A stretch of DNA of 64,000 nt from Mytilus edulis. Its lineage: Eukaryota; Mollusca; Bivalvia; Mytilida; Mytilidae. Shown in pieces: positions 31,501 to 41,900 of the stretch (position 1 is its first letter; the number at the start of each line of letters is the position of its first letter). The stretch spans positions 44,947,289-45,011,288 of the forward strand of contig NC_092346.1 of NCBI RefSeq assembly GCF_963676685.1. Direction: 5' to 3'. The notes beneath the pieces are model-generated. The model ran no database searches. It was given only the letters and a program-made list of their open reading frames with translations, and had not been told where the DNA came from. Both the position numbers and the translations under genes were made by a program.

Positions 31501-34500
31501 TATCTACCCCATGCTCTGTAAACTGTTTATTTTAGACTTTTGATAATTTGGATAAATGTTTTACATTGTTATAAATCAAATATGAGAATTTAAGTCAAAT
31601 CGGTGACCATGAATTTGACAGCTAGTGCCCCTTTAAAGTAATAACTTAGGGACGACATCAAAAGTTCAATGAAGGATAAAAAACTTAATTCGCATAGTTT
31701 TTTCACTGACCCCCCTACCCCCCTCTTAACTTAATTTGGGAAAAATTGATTGACCCATATAGATATATGTAAAAATCAATGTCGGATAACCACATCTTGC
31801 AGCAGTTCAACCCCCCACCCCCAAACTATTTAAATTAAGTTTTTTATCTTACATTGATCTTTTGATGTCGTCCCTTATAGTGTGATAAATAAAATTTGTA
31901 ATGAAAAAACAATGTTTAATTTTTTGCTAAAATTTTTGTACCCGCAAGCCTCCTTAAAGCCACTAGAATATTCATTTACATACTCTACAGACACATCAAA
32001 AAATTAATTTGCAACCAATAAATTGCCAATTGGTAACCAAAAAATCTTCATATATTGTTATCTCCCTTTTTTTAAACTATCTAGTTAACTAAAAAATTAT
32101 CCTTTAGGTACAAGTAGATGAAGAAACAGGTCAGACCATATTAGGAGGCATGGGAGAGCTACACCTGGACATAATAAGACAGAGACTTTTAACAGAGTAC
32201 AAGTTGGATGTTTATATGGGTCCATTACAAGTGGCTTACAGAGAAACTTGTGAAGGAGAATCATCGTGGGAAGAAACAATGGATACAGTGATCAATAATG
32301 TTAAACAACATGTGGTCCTCGGAATGTCAATACATTTTAGTCTACAGGAGAAGGAATTCAAACATGTTAAGCTTGTTCAGTCTCGTGAAAATACGCTTGA
32401 AAAATTACATAGAAACCAATTGAAGGCAATTGAAATAGGAATCAAATCTGCTTTCAGTTCTGGTAAAGTATAGATATTTTTGTATAAATAAGGATAAAAA
32501 ATCATCCTTAAAGTTATCATTTATATTTGTTAATAATTTAAATGCAGCTTTCTGAATTTTTTTTATCAGATTATCAGTTGTATATTAACTTCACTGCTTC
32601 TGAATCTTGGTCTCTTTTTAGCTCTCTGAATACATGTTTTGCAAGCTTTTAACCCTACATTTTTTTTTTACATATTTGTGTTTTTATACGACCGCAAAAA
32701 TTGAAAATTTTTTGGTCGTATATTGGTATGACATTTTCGTCGTCGTCCGAAGACATTTGGTTTTCGCACTATAACTTTAGTATAAGTAAATAGAAATCTA
32801 TAAAATTTAAACACAAGGTTTATGACCACAAAAGGAAGGTTGAGATTGATTTTAGGAGTTTTGGTCCCAACAGTTTAGGAATTAGGGACCAAAACAAGAT
32901 CCCAAATAAGCATTTTTCTTGGTTTTTACACAATAACTTTAGTATAAGTAAATAGAAATCTATGAAATTTTAACACAAGGTTTATGACCACAAAAGGAAG
33001 GTTGGGATTGATTTTGGGAGTTTAGGAATTAGGGGTCAAAAGGGTCCAAAATTAAACTTTGTTTGATTTCATCAAAAAATTAATTATTGGGGGGTTCTTT
33101 GATATGCCAAATCTAACCATGTATTTAGATTTTTGGTCCTGTTTTCAAATTGTTTTACATTACGGTCCAAAGGGTCCAAAGTTAAACTTAGTTTGATTTT
33201 AACAAAAATTGATTTCTTGAGGTTCTTTGATATGCTGAATCTAAACATGTACTTAGATTTTTGATTATAGGCCCAGTTTTCAAGTTGGTCCAAATTGGGA
33301 TCCAAAATTAAACTTTGTCTGATTTCAACAAAAATTGAATTTAAGGGGTTCTTCAATATGCTGAATCCAACCATGTATTTAGATTTTTAATATTTGGGCC
33401 TGGTTATCAAATTGGTCCACATTGAGGTCTTAAGGTTCTAAAATTGAACATTATTTGATTCTGACCATGTAATTTGATTTTGGATATTGGACCATAATGT
33501 CCAATTTAGAATTTTTAAGTTTTTAAGTTTAAGTCCTTAGACCACATTCATTCTGTGTCAGAAACCTATGTTGTGTCAACTATTTAATCACAATCCAAAT
33601 TCAGAGCTGTATCAAGCTTAAATGTTGTGTCCATACTTGCCTCAACTGTCCAGGGTTCGACCTCTGGGGTCGTACAAAGCTGCGCCCTGCAGAGCATATG
33701 GTTTTGGATTTCTGTCACATTTAATACCAAATATGCTTTATTCATATATTTAAAAATAATAAAAATAGCTTTATTCAAATGTATTAATCTAACCATAAAT
33801 AGTACTCCTTAGATTGTATTGTGTTTGTGTGTGTTGCTTTTTTTTATTGATATTGAATTTTGGACATTTTAGACATGAGCAATAATGAGTATGTGGCTAT
33901 GCACATATGGTGCATCAAATTTATTTTGTTACATGTAATTTGTTATTATAAGTAAAGTTGTAATTTATGGGAAATGCATTGGTTCTTTGATATTCCATTT
34001 CAGGTCCAATTTTAAACTTTCCTGTGATAGATGTTGAAGTAGAATTATATAAAGCTGAGATAGAAAGGTCTACCACAGAAGCCATGATCACAGCTTGTTC
34101 TTCAAAATGTGTACACAAAGCACTGAAGGAGGCCAAAGCTGTTTTATTAGAACCTATGATGAAAATGGAGGTAGGCAATGGTTACCATTTTGTTATTTAA
34201 TGAATAAAATCAGCTTGCTCAGCAAATTAAATTTCATTGAGAAGTATATTAAGCCATTTTTGACTAGGGAACAAAATACAAATACAAGTCTGGATAGGAG
34301 CCATGTATACTATATTGTCCATGATTTTCTTGTCTTTTTATTTACAAAGCACCCCATTATTCTCTATTACTTATTTTTCTGCCCACTATTTTTCACAAAC
34401 ACTCAATTATGCATTAATTTATTAGATTTTTGTCGAGCCTGCGACTTAGCTCGACTTAGGGATAGTGATCCGGCTGTGGCGGCGGCAGCAGTGTTACCTA

Positions 34501-37500
34501 ATTTCTTAAAAGCTTTATATTTTGGAAGGTTGAAGACCTGGATGCTTCATACTTTGTATATAAATGCCTCATGTTATGAAGTTTCCGTCAGTCACATGTC
34601 CAATGTCCTTGACCTCATTTTCATGGTTCAGTGACTGCTTGAAAAAAAGTGAAGATTTTTTGTAATGTTAAATTCTCTCTTATTATAAGTAATAGGATAG
34701 CTATATTTGTGGTGATTAGGAAAGTAGAGGAACATAGAATAAATGTGTAAAAACTATGGAGCTATTGAATGTGTTCAAAGTATTAAATTTTCAAAGAACT
34801 TATTGTGTTAAAAAGGGGATATTTTACCACAAGGAGCCGCATCACAAAAGGATGTTTGCTAATTTACGGAAAAAGTAATCTCACTTCGTACCCCGAAAAT
34901 TTAACCACATATGTGAAAATGTCACAGCTTCGAAACGAGCTATCATACATATCCAAGTTTACGATATGGACTGAGCTACAGGAAAAAACGTTACCATTAC
35001 CGCCTATGTAAAAACAATTAAAGATATTGAGCCATATGTCAGTCACACAGATTTTATTTGACCTTGACCTCATTCTCACAGTTCATTGCTCAGTGCTAAG
35101 TTTTTGTGTTTTGGTCACATTGCCAGTTGACCCCTTAAGGAGTTATTGCCCTTTATAGTCAATTTAAAAAATTTTGGTAAATTTTGGTGAATTTTTACAA
35201 AACATTTTCTACTGTAATTATTGGGCCAATTTCATTATAGAAAGAGATAATTGTAGCAACAAGAATGTTCAGTAAAGTAAGATCTACAAACACATCACCA
35301 TCACCAAAACACAATTTTGTCATGAATTTATCTGTGTCCATTGTTGTCGAGTCTGCGACTTTTGTCCCAGAAAGCTCTACATAGGGATAGTGATCCGGCG
35401 GCAGTGTTAGCTAACTTCTTAAAAGCTTTATATTTTGGAAGGTTGAAGACCTGGATGCTTCATACTTTGTATATAAATGCCTCATGTTATGAAGTTTCCG
35501 TCAGTCACATGTCCAATGTCCTTGACCTCATTTTCATGGTTTAGTGACTGCTTGAAAAAAAGTGAAGATTTTTTGTAATGTTAAATTCTCTCTTATTATA
35601 AGTAATAGGATAGCTATATTTGGTATGTGTGTACCTTGCAAGGTCCTCATCCCCGTCAGACAGTTTTCGCTTGACCTCAATCTTATTTCATGGATCAGTG
35701 AACAAGGTTAAGTTTTGGTGGTTAAGTCCATATCTCAGATACTATAAGTAATAGGTCTAGTATATTGTTGAGCCTGCAACTTTTGTTGCAGAAAGCTCGA
35801 CATAGGGATAGTGATCCGGTGGCGGCGGCTACGACGGCAGCGTTAGGTCACTTCTTAAAAGCTTTATATTTTAGAAGGTGGAAGACCTGGATGCTTCATA
35901 CTTTGTATATAGATGCTTCATGTTACGAAGTTTCTGTCAGTCACATGTCCAATGTCCTTGACCTCATTTTCATGGTTCAGCGACCACTTGAAAAAAAAGT
36001 TCAAATATTTTGTAATGTTGAATTCTCTCTTATTATAAGTAATAGGATAACTATATTTGATATGTGCGTACCTTGCAAGGTCCTCGTGTCTGTCAGACAG
36101 TTTTCACTTGACCTCAACCTCATTTCATGGATCAGTGAACAAGGTTAAGTTTTGGTGGTCAAGTCCATATCTCAGATACTATAAGCAATAGGGCTAGTAT
36201 ATTTGATGTATGGAAGGACTGTAAGGTGTACATGTCCATCTGGCAGGTGTCATCTGACCTTGACCTCATTTTCATGGTTCATTGGTTATAGTTAAATTTT
36301 TGTGTTTTGGTCTGTTTTTCCTATACTGTATACCATAGGTCTACTATATTTGGTGTATGGAGTGACTGTTAGGTGTACATGTCCAACTGGCAGGTGTCAT
36401 GTGACCTTGACCTCATTTTTAAGGTTTATTGGTTATAGTTAAGTTTTTATGCTTTGGTCTGTTTTCCTTAATTATATCATATACAATAGGTCTACTATAT
36501 TTGGTGTATGGAAAGGTTGTAAGGTGTACATGTCTAGCTGGCAGTTGTCATCTGACCTTGACCTCAGTTTCGTGGTTCAGTGGTCAAAGTTATTTTTTAT
36601 TAAAGTTTTGATCTTTTTTGTAGTACTTTATGCAATAGGTCAACTATATTTGGTTTATGGAAATATTTTATGATCTATATGTCAGTAGTGCAGGTTTTTA
36701 TTTGACCTCGACCTCAATTTCACAGTTCATTGCTTGGTGATAAGATTTTGTGTTTTGGTCTGTTCTTTTTTAAACTATAAGTATCCTAGTGTTACCAGTT
36801 CTTGATAGTGTGACAAACTTTTGCTCCGTATGGCCAATTCTTCAAATAAATGTGGTCAAAGCTGATTGTGTTAATTTAGTAGATACTTTTATTCTTTTCC
36901 TATTATCCTCAAGATTTTCTCTTGCGTAAATCAAGAAAAAATCAAAACATCAATTTTGACATTGTGTGCAATATGTCATCAGTTCTCGATAGTTGTGAAA
37001 AGTATAGTATGGTGAGCATGTTTGATATTAATAGAAAATTTAAAATGAGGCAAATTGAAGAAAAATATCAATTAACTATCATTTGTCTCTAGAAAACATA
37101 TTTTTTTATGAATTTTAGCATTTTGATCAATTAAGGAATCTTTAACCGATTTCAAAGGAATTATCACTCAAGGACAAAAATGTGCATTTCATATTCATTT
37201 TAGATGATTTTAAATTATTGAACCAATTCAAAAATGTTATATTAAAGATATTGTCACAGCTGTTATTAATATTTTACTGGCCATTACTTTTCCGATAATT
37301 GAATTGAATTAAATTTTGTAGTTCATAAGATATGGCCCAATCTGCTTTCCATACATTTTAATACAACCACAAAAATTGAAAATTTTTTGGTCGTATATTG
37401 GTATCACATTGGCGTCGTCCTCGTTGTCGTCTGAATACTTTTAGTTTTCGCACTCTAACTTTAGTAAAAGTGAATAGAAATCTATGAAATTTTAACACAA

Positions 37501-40154
37501 GGTTTATGACCACAAAAGGAAGGTTGGGATTGATTTTGGGAGTTTTGGTCCTAACATTTTAGGAATTAGGGCCAAAAAGGGCCCAAATAAGCATTTTCTT
37601 GGTTTTTGCACTATAACTTAAGTTTAAGTAAATAGAAATCTATGAAATTTTGACACAAGGTTTGTGACCACAAAAGGAAGGTTGGGATTGATTTTGGGAG
37701 TTTTGGTTGTAACAGTTTAGGAATTAGGGGCCAAAAAGGGCCCAAATAAGAATTATTCTTGGTTTTTGCACAATAACTTTAGTATAAGTAAATAAAAATC
37801 AATGAAATTTAAACACAAGGTTTATGACCACAAAAGGAAGGTTGAAATGGATTTTGGGAGTTGAGGTCCCAACAGTTTAGGAATTAGGGGCCAAAAAGGG
37901 GCCCAAATAAGCATTATTCTTGGTGTTCACACCATAACTTTAGTATAAGTATATAGAAATCTATGAAATTTAAACACAAGGTTTATGACCATAAAAGGAA
38001 GGTTGGATTTGATTTTGGGAGTTTTGGTCCCAACAGTTTAGGAATAAGGGGCCCAAAGGGTCCAAAATTAAACTTAGTTTGATTTTAACAAAAAATGAAT
38101 CCTTGGGGTTCTTTAATATGCTGAATCTAAAAATGTACTTAGATTTTTGATTATTGACCCAGTTTTCAAGTTGGTCCAAATCGGGGTCCAAAATTAAACT
38201 TTGTTTGATTTCATCAAAAATTGAATAATTGGGGTTCTTTGATATGCCAAATCTAACTGTGAATGTAGATTCGTAATTTTTGGTCCCGTTTTCAAATTGG
38301 TCTACATTAAAGTCCAAAGGGTCCAAAATGAAACTAAGTTTGATTTTAACAAAAATTGAATTCTTGGGCTTTTTTGATATGCTGAATCTAAACATGTACT
38401 TCGATTTTTGATTATGGGCCCAGTTTTCAAGTTGGTTCAAATCAGGATCCAAAATTATTATATTAAGTATTGTGCAATAGCAAGAAATTTTCAATTGCAC
38501 AGTATTCAGCAATAGCAAGAAATCTTCAATTGCACAGTATTGTGCAATAGCAAGAAATTTTCAATTACACAGTATTGCGCAATAGCAAGAAATCTTCAAT
38601 TGCACAGTATTGTGCAATAGCAAATATTTTCAACTGCACAGTATTGCGCAATAGCAAGAAATATCTATTTGCACAATATTGTGCAATAGCAAAAAATTTA
38701 CAATTGGAGTTATCTTTCTTTGTCCAGAATAGTAGTTAATCAACTTAAATCATTGTTTTATACAATATGCAATGTATATTCACTTTTACTACCAACTGAT
38801 AAATTAAAACAATCTTTACCATTCAGTGATAACAAGCACTTTTTTTTACATTTTAAAATTTTATGATGCATTTAGATAAGTAGTTATTATTGCAAACTCC
38901 ATTAGAAATTTGAATTGAGATCAGTTTTGGAAAAAGGGAAACGGGGATGTGAAAAAAAATGGGGGGGGGGGGGGGGGTAAATTTTTCTCATTTCAGATTT
39001 CATAAATAAAAAGAAAATTTCTTCAAACATTTTTTTGAGAGGATTGATATTCAACAGCATAGTGAATTGCTCAAAGGCAAAAAAGAATATTTTAAGTTCA
39101 TTAGACCACATTCATTCTGTGTCAGAAACCTATGCTGTGTCAACTATTTAATCACAATCCAAATTTAGAGCTGATTCCAGCTTGAATGTTGTGTCCATAC
39201 TTGCCCCGACGGTTCAGGGTTCAACCTCTGCGGTTGTATAAAGCTGTGCCCTGCGGAGCATCTGGTTTATTTTTTCATATCGACATCACACGACATCTTA
39301 CAATTGTGTATTACGTATGTGGACTTGACCATCTTTTCAAGCTAAATTTTGTTAACATTTGAAAACATGCTATTTATGAATCATGTGGGATGAAGTTGGA
39401 ATTGTTTTGGGAATAAGAAAAAGAAGGTTAACATCGGAAAATATTATTTTAACTGTTGTAAAATGTCTGAAAACTTGAAATGTTGAAATTAATGCTTGCT
39501 TTTATTTTAACCACACGCATTGCTATCGAGAACTGATTACTATCGAGAACAGATGACTACACGATAATAGGTCAACTATATTTGTTGTATGGAAGAATTG
39601 TTAGCTGTACATGTCTGCCTAGCATGGTTCATCTGACCTTGACCTCATTTCATGGTTCATTGGTTAATGTATAGTTTTCTTGGTTAATGTTAACATTTTG
39701 TGACAGTTGTAATAAAGCTTTATTTTTAGGACCATCAACATAATATCAATTATTTATAGTAAAGAAGGCAAGACATTTCAGCCTGTGCACTCTTGTTTAA
39801 TATGCAAATAGACCAAGGTGAACGACACAGGCTCTTGAGAGCCTCTAGTTTTTAGGTATAACAGAAATAACTTCTTTGCTGTTCTCTTTTCAGGTAACTG
39901 TAGATGAGGACAATTTACATGCAGTGATGGCTGATTTAGGAAAAAGAAGAAGCCATATAGAAAATGTTGATAGTGAAGAAGATATCAAATTGGTACATGC
40001 TATCACACCTCTGTCAGAAACATTGGGTTTTTCTACTGTTTTAAGGAGCAATACCCATGGAATGGCAAACTTTACAATGGAGTTCTCACATTATGAGAAA
40101 ATGTCAGAAATAGAACAACAAAAAGCAGTAGATAAAGCTTTAGGAATTTTTTAA
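22598..40154 (+). CDS. GFM2: Mitochondrial elongation factor G2 (ribosome-recycling GTPase), 8 exons
   Basis: Exons are 22598-22802, 25130-25258, 26883-26963, 28730-29523, 29744-29986, 32108-32462, 34004-34170 and 39894-40154. They total 2235 nt, or 744 aa (human about 779). Residues 1-30 are basic and Cys/Arg-rich ([20 protein letters not shown]), fitting a mitochondrial presequence. GTPase motifs: G1 AHINAGKTT (45-53), G2 [11 protein letters not shown] with Thr90, G3 DTPGH (109-113), G4 NKMD (163-166) and a G5-like CGSSLKNAG. Domain II is in exons 4-5; domain III begins [11 protein letters not shown] in exon 6; domains IV-V end with the block [22 protein letters not shown]-like and [14 protein letters not shown] segments favour GFM2 over GFM1. 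GFM2 works with mitochondrial RRF to split ribosomes, not in translocation. Unusually, P-loop Asp is Asn48. The exon 2 donor (GTCTGG) is weak. Introns carry large repeats. Confidence 0.96.
22803..23640. other. GFM2 intron 1, first part, nothing recognised
   Basis: This is AT-rich intron sequence after the GFM2 exon 1 donor. I see no conserved exon, repeat copy or structured element. The open frames here (for example 22788-23009 minus) are unsupported. Confidence 0.4.
23641..23966 (-). repeat. Dispersed repeat family B, full copy
   Basis: Runs from CTAGAGGTATGGGGGAAGGG to CATTTCCATTCTCAATTTCA and is the reverse complement of 60004-60334 over its whole length, with only scattered differences. 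A 68-codon frame on the minus strand (MEMGNVPK..., [11 protein letters not shown]) is also open in the other full copy, but this follows from DNA identity. It lies in GFM2 intron 1. Confidence 0.85.
24092..24241. mobile_element. Small foldback element, GTCCAAATAAT family
   Basis: GTCCAAATAATTCCAATGTT and TTGAATGGCTATATTATTTT face AAAATAGCCATTCAAGACAA and TGTTATTATTTGGAC in inverted order. The element at 61314-61440 ends in related sequence (TAGTCC.AATAATTATGA). It is an MITE-like element in GFM2 intron 1. Confidence 0.6.
25276..25735. mobile_element. Duplicated element with ATGTAAC.CG and CRE-like motif
   Basis: A segment of about 145 bp (TTTTGGATGTAAC, CTTCTGATTGGCTGACGTTA, GTCATGTGACC.TGACGT.AT) occurs twice in direct orientation at 25276 and 25586. 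Between them lies an inverted repeat of about 30 bp with one mismatch (25453-25538) around CGCTACGCGCG. The first copy contains a perfect CRE octamer TGACGTCA. It sits 20 bp after the weak exon 2 donor of GFM2. Confidence 0.7.
26058..26640. mobile_element. MITE with 20-bp perfect terminal inverted repeats and TA target
   Basis: The ends are AAGGAGTAGGTCCGGTAAGG and its exact reverse complement, flanked by TA on both sides (26056-26057 and 26641-26642). TA duplication suggests Tc1/mariner-type mobilisation. Inside, AAAGTGGCCGCATTCGTGTT (about 26301) and its near-complement (about 26383) make a second inverted pair. It lies in GFM2 intron 2, 240 bp before exon 3. Confidence 0.85.
27440..28080 (+). 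repeat. 103-bp tandem array, about 6 copies
   Basis: TTAGTTAATCCTTTCTC recurs every 103 bp (27449, 27552, 27655, 27758, 27861, 27964), and a decayed further copy follows to about 28230. The four central copies are nearly identical and the outer ones are diverged. It lies in GFM2 intron 3 and has no visible coding role. Confidence 0.95.
28278..28314. repeat. Perfect 17-bp hairpin with 3-nt loop
   Basis: CCAAGGATTTGTATAGT, loop CTT, then the exact reverse complement. It lies just beyond the 103-bp array in GFM2 intron 3. It is too clean to be old and may be a palindromic insertion footprint or a small foldback element. Confidence 0.9.
30942..31632. mobile_element. Nested 691-bp TTAA-flanked MITE
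   Basis: Ends in perfect 13-bp inverted repeats AGGGGCACTAGCT, flanked by TTAA on both sides (30938-30941 and 31633-31636). It lies wholly inside the larger TTAA-flanked element. Confidence 0.8.
31649..31874. mobile_element. Nested 226-bp foldback MITE
   Basis: Inverted arms of about 38 bp begin GGGACGACATCAAAAG.TCA and read inward to AAAAAACTTA. The flanks are TTA on both sides. The loop contains C-rich runs (CCCCCCTACCCCCCTC and CCCCCCACCCCC). It is adjacent to the 691-bp element. Confidence 0.75.
32686..33705 (+). mobile_element. Repeat family C, copy 1 (TACGACC hairpin ends)
   Basis: Starts with a hairpin (ATACGACCGCAAAAATT facing AATTTTTTGGTCGTAT) and ends GGGGTCGTACAAAGCTGCGC then CCTGCAGAGCATATGGTTT. 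The interior is made of degenerate direct repeats containing TTTATGACCACAAAAGGAAG and GGTCCAAA.TTAAACTT. Copy 2 is at 37366-39275 and a diverged inverted copy at 46340-47140. It is non-autonomous and lies in GFM2 intron 6. Confidence 0.8.
34430..36840 (+). repeat. Repeat family D, three copies in a row (GATAGTGATCCGG)
   Basis: Heads at 34433, 35346 and 35767 share TCGAGCCTGCGACTT, CATAGGGATAGTGATCCGG, a GGC/GCA triplet run, AAAGCTTTATATTTT and CATGTCCAATGTCCTTGACC. The third copy continues into further degenerate repeats around AATAGGTCTACTATATTTGG and GACCTTGACCTCATTTT (to 36760). Open frames shared by the copies ([18 protein letters not shown]) reflect repeat identity. This fills part of GFM2 intron 7. 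A related head fragment is at 60574-60610. Confidence 0.8.
35070..35345 (-). repeat. Repeat family E fragment, inverted
   Basis: Contains the complement of family E (49590-50905): GTAAGATCTACAAACACATC, ACCATCACCAAAACACAATT and TTAAGGAGTTATTGCCCTTT. It separates two family D copies in GFM2 intron 7. Confidence 0.65.
37366..39275 (+). mobile_element. Repeat family C, copy 2 (1.9 kb)
   Basis: Starts ACAACCACAAAAATTGAAAA with TTTTTTGGTCGTAT and ends CTGCGGTTGTATAAAGCTGT then CCTGCGGAGCATCTGGTTT. The interior holds four or more degenerate units of about 145 bp (AAGGTTTATGACCACAAAAG, TTTTGGGAGTTTTGGTC, AATTAGGGGCCAAAAAGGG) and then the 35-bp array at 38465. It is longer than copy 1 because of extra core units. 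It lies in GFM2 intron 7. Confidence 0.8.
38465..38705 (+). repeat. 35-bp tandem array with hairpin in each unit
   Basis: About six units of AATAGCAAGAAATTTTCAATTGCACAGTATTGTGC. Each unit junction contains ATTGCACA, GTAT, TGTGCAAT, a perfect 8-bp inverted repeat. It lies inside family C copy 2. Confidence 0.9.
39785..39852 (-). repeat. Repeat family E, terminal fragment, inverted
   Basis: GACCAAGGTGAACGACACAG followed by GCTCTTGAGAGCCTCTAGTT is the complement of the family E start at 49590-49632. It ends 41 bp before GFM2 exon 8, so it forms part of the sequence upstream of that acceptor. Confidence 0.65.
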
Positions 40155-40158
40155 TAAA
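40153..40158 (+). terminator. GFM2 polyadenylation signal overlapping the stop codon
   Basis: AATAAA starts at the second base of the GFM2 stop codon TAA (40152-40154). A T-rich and GT-containing stretch follows (ATTTTTATTTAATGGAGTCT). If used, the 3' UTR would be only about 20-30 nt. No other AATAAA was noticed soon after. Confidence 0.5.
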
Positions 40159-40289
40159 TGATTTTTATTTAATGGAGTCTGTTTGAATTGCATTTTTTAT
40201 GCAGGAGAGAAGTGTCCATTCTGTCACTCTTAATTTGATGATGATTGTTGATTTTAACGCAACTTTCAATGCACTGTGCTAGATCTTAG

Positions 40290-40475
40290 TGGATTGTTTT
40301 TATAGTGGAGAACTTGAGAGATCCATGACCTTCCACAGGAAAACTTGCTATCCTAGTTAATTAAGATTGGATTCAAATGCACCCGATTGTAGGATGGCCC
40401 GAACTCACAACCTCAGTGATGACAGGCTAGCAATCACTGTAGAAAATAGATGAACTACTCAGACAACATGGTCAC
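40290..40475 (-). mobile_element. tRNA-derived SINE remnant
   Basis: On the minus strand, GGTTGTGAGTTCGGGCC resembles a Pol III B box. It is preceded by ATTGCTAGCCTGTCATCACT and followed by TGTGGAAGGTCATGGATCTC, the kind of core seen in several mollusc SINEs. The A box is poorly preserved, so this is a decayed copy. Confidence 0.45.
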
Positions 40476-41064
40476 TACACTAATAAGAAAGATAGTCTTT
40501 GTTTCAAACATTATTTACATTAATCTTTTCTGCAAGGCTGTTTTTCATTGAATCTTCCAATTTAGTTACATTTTATTGTTGTGTCATTGTTCTCCTCTTG
40601 TATTTAATGCATTGTTCTCCTCTTGTATTTAATGCGTTTCCCTCAGTTTTAGTTTGTTACACCGATTTTGTTTTTTGTCCATAGATTAACGAGTTTTGAA
40701 CAGCGGTATACTACTGTTGCCTTTATTAGTGACTAGTAGTTTATACCTATTTACCTGTTCTTATATTCTAAAGAAGAAACTCAATTGAAAAAATAGGTTT
40801 TTTTTGAGAAAATGAAAATGAGGTTTAGACATCTTGGTCAATTGACCTACAATACATGAAATTCTCATAGTGAAACCAGATTCTGAAATTGTTGACCTGT
40901 CATAAACTGATATGCCAGAAGCATAAAAATCTTATTGAGAACGTATTTAAATTTGAATTCTTCTTATTGAAGTCTATTACAACACACTGTGTCACATGTG
41001 AAGCAGGAACTTAGTCTCTAGTTTATGTGCAATTTGTATAGTTCTCAGTCCTTACTTACATCAT

Positions 41065-41311
41065 TTTTGTTTTTGACCATGGTATTGTCTGTTTTCATTG
41101 GTCTTGTCTGTTTTTGACCATGGTATTGTCTGTTTTCATTGGTCTTGTCTGTTTTTGACCATGGTATTGTCTGTTTTCATTGGTCTTGTCTGTTTTTGAC
41201 CATGGTATTGTCTGTTTTCATTGGTCTTGTCTGTTTTTGACCATGGTATTGTCGGTTTTCATTGGTCTTGTCTGTTTTTGACCATGATATTGTCTGTTTT
41301 CATTGGTCTTG
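41065..41311 (+). repeat. 41-bp tandem array, 6 copies
   Basis: GACCATGGTATTGTCTGTTT recurs at 41075, 41116, 41157, 41198, 41239 and 41280, an exact 41-bp period. The unit (GTCTGTTTTTGACCATGG, TTTTCATTGGTCTT) corresponds to the middle of the dispersed TTTAGTTTTCT element, whose other parts flank it (CTCAGTCCTTACTTACAT before, GATTTTTTAATGCCCCTTGG after). Confidence 0.95.
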
Positions 41312-41594
41312 TGATTTTTTAATGCCCCTTGGTATCTTCTCTCTTATTTTTTACAAACATCAAAACTTCATGTAGGGGAGATAATCATACTTTAATCCAT
41401 CATGTAGCTTGACATTTTTAATTAAGACAGATCAGTAGAGATCCTGAGAACATTGCAAAAGTTTCACATTCACTACCTCAAAAGGGAATTTCCTATCATA
41501 TAGGGTTTCAATTGTAGATCTTAAGAATATTTATTTTCATTTCAGTCCCCACTGTAAGAATATTTGTTGGCCATAAAACACAAAAGAAAGATTA

Positions 41595-41900
41595 AGAATG
41601 GAAACGAGGAATGTGTCAAAGAGATAACAACCTGGCCGAAGAGCAGGAAACAGCTGAAGGCCACCAAAGGGTTTTCAACACAGCGTTAAAAAAAAACATC
41701 TGGATGCAGTCTTCAGCCAGCCTCCTAAACAAATTTTTTTTAGTTCAGCAAACATGGACACCTGATCACTAATCTCCAAAACACACAATTGAACCAAAAT
41801 ATAAATGAAAATATAAAACTACAACCAGAGCTTCATAAACTTTGAGGAAATAGGGGTAGACAGTTTTGTGAGATCCCAACCCTCCCATATACTTCTAGCC
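41595..41900 (-). repeat. Dispersed repeat family B, decayed copy
   Basis: Retains AGAATGGAAACGAGGAATGT, GTCAAAGAGATAACAACCTG, GCTGAAGGCCACCAAAGGGT and TTTTGTGAGATCCCAACCCT in the family B order but with many substitutions. It is an older insertion than those at 23641 and 60004. Confidence 0.65.

Larger units (their letters stand above)
30468..31953. mobile_element. 1.5-kb TTAA-flanked element containing two nested elements
   Basis: The ends GGGGGCTCACGGGTA and TACCCGCAAGCCTCC are inverted (12 of 15 match) and flanked by TTAA (30464-30467 and 31954-31957). TTAA duplication is typical of piggyBac-type and some Kolobok-type elements. There is no coding sequence. Two smaller inverted-repeat elements are inserted inside (30942-31632 and 31649-31874). 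It lies in GFM2 intron 5. Confidence 0.7.

Noticed and set aside
34095-34634. Plus-strand open frame of 179 codons
   Set aside because: It reads GFM2 exon 7 out of frame, then intron and family D repeat; the true exon 7 frame ends at the donor at 34170.
34433-36148. Shared frame [21 protein letters not shown] in three places
   Set aside because: The three copies are family D repeats; the shared frame follows from DNA identity and shows no separate evidence of selection.
37970-38518. Minus-strand open frame of 182 codons with repeated [19 protein letters not shown] blocks
   Set aside because: It is the antisense of the degenerate tandem core of repeat family C; the protein repetition mirrors DNA repetition, and a shorter version occurs in copy 1 (33084-33374).
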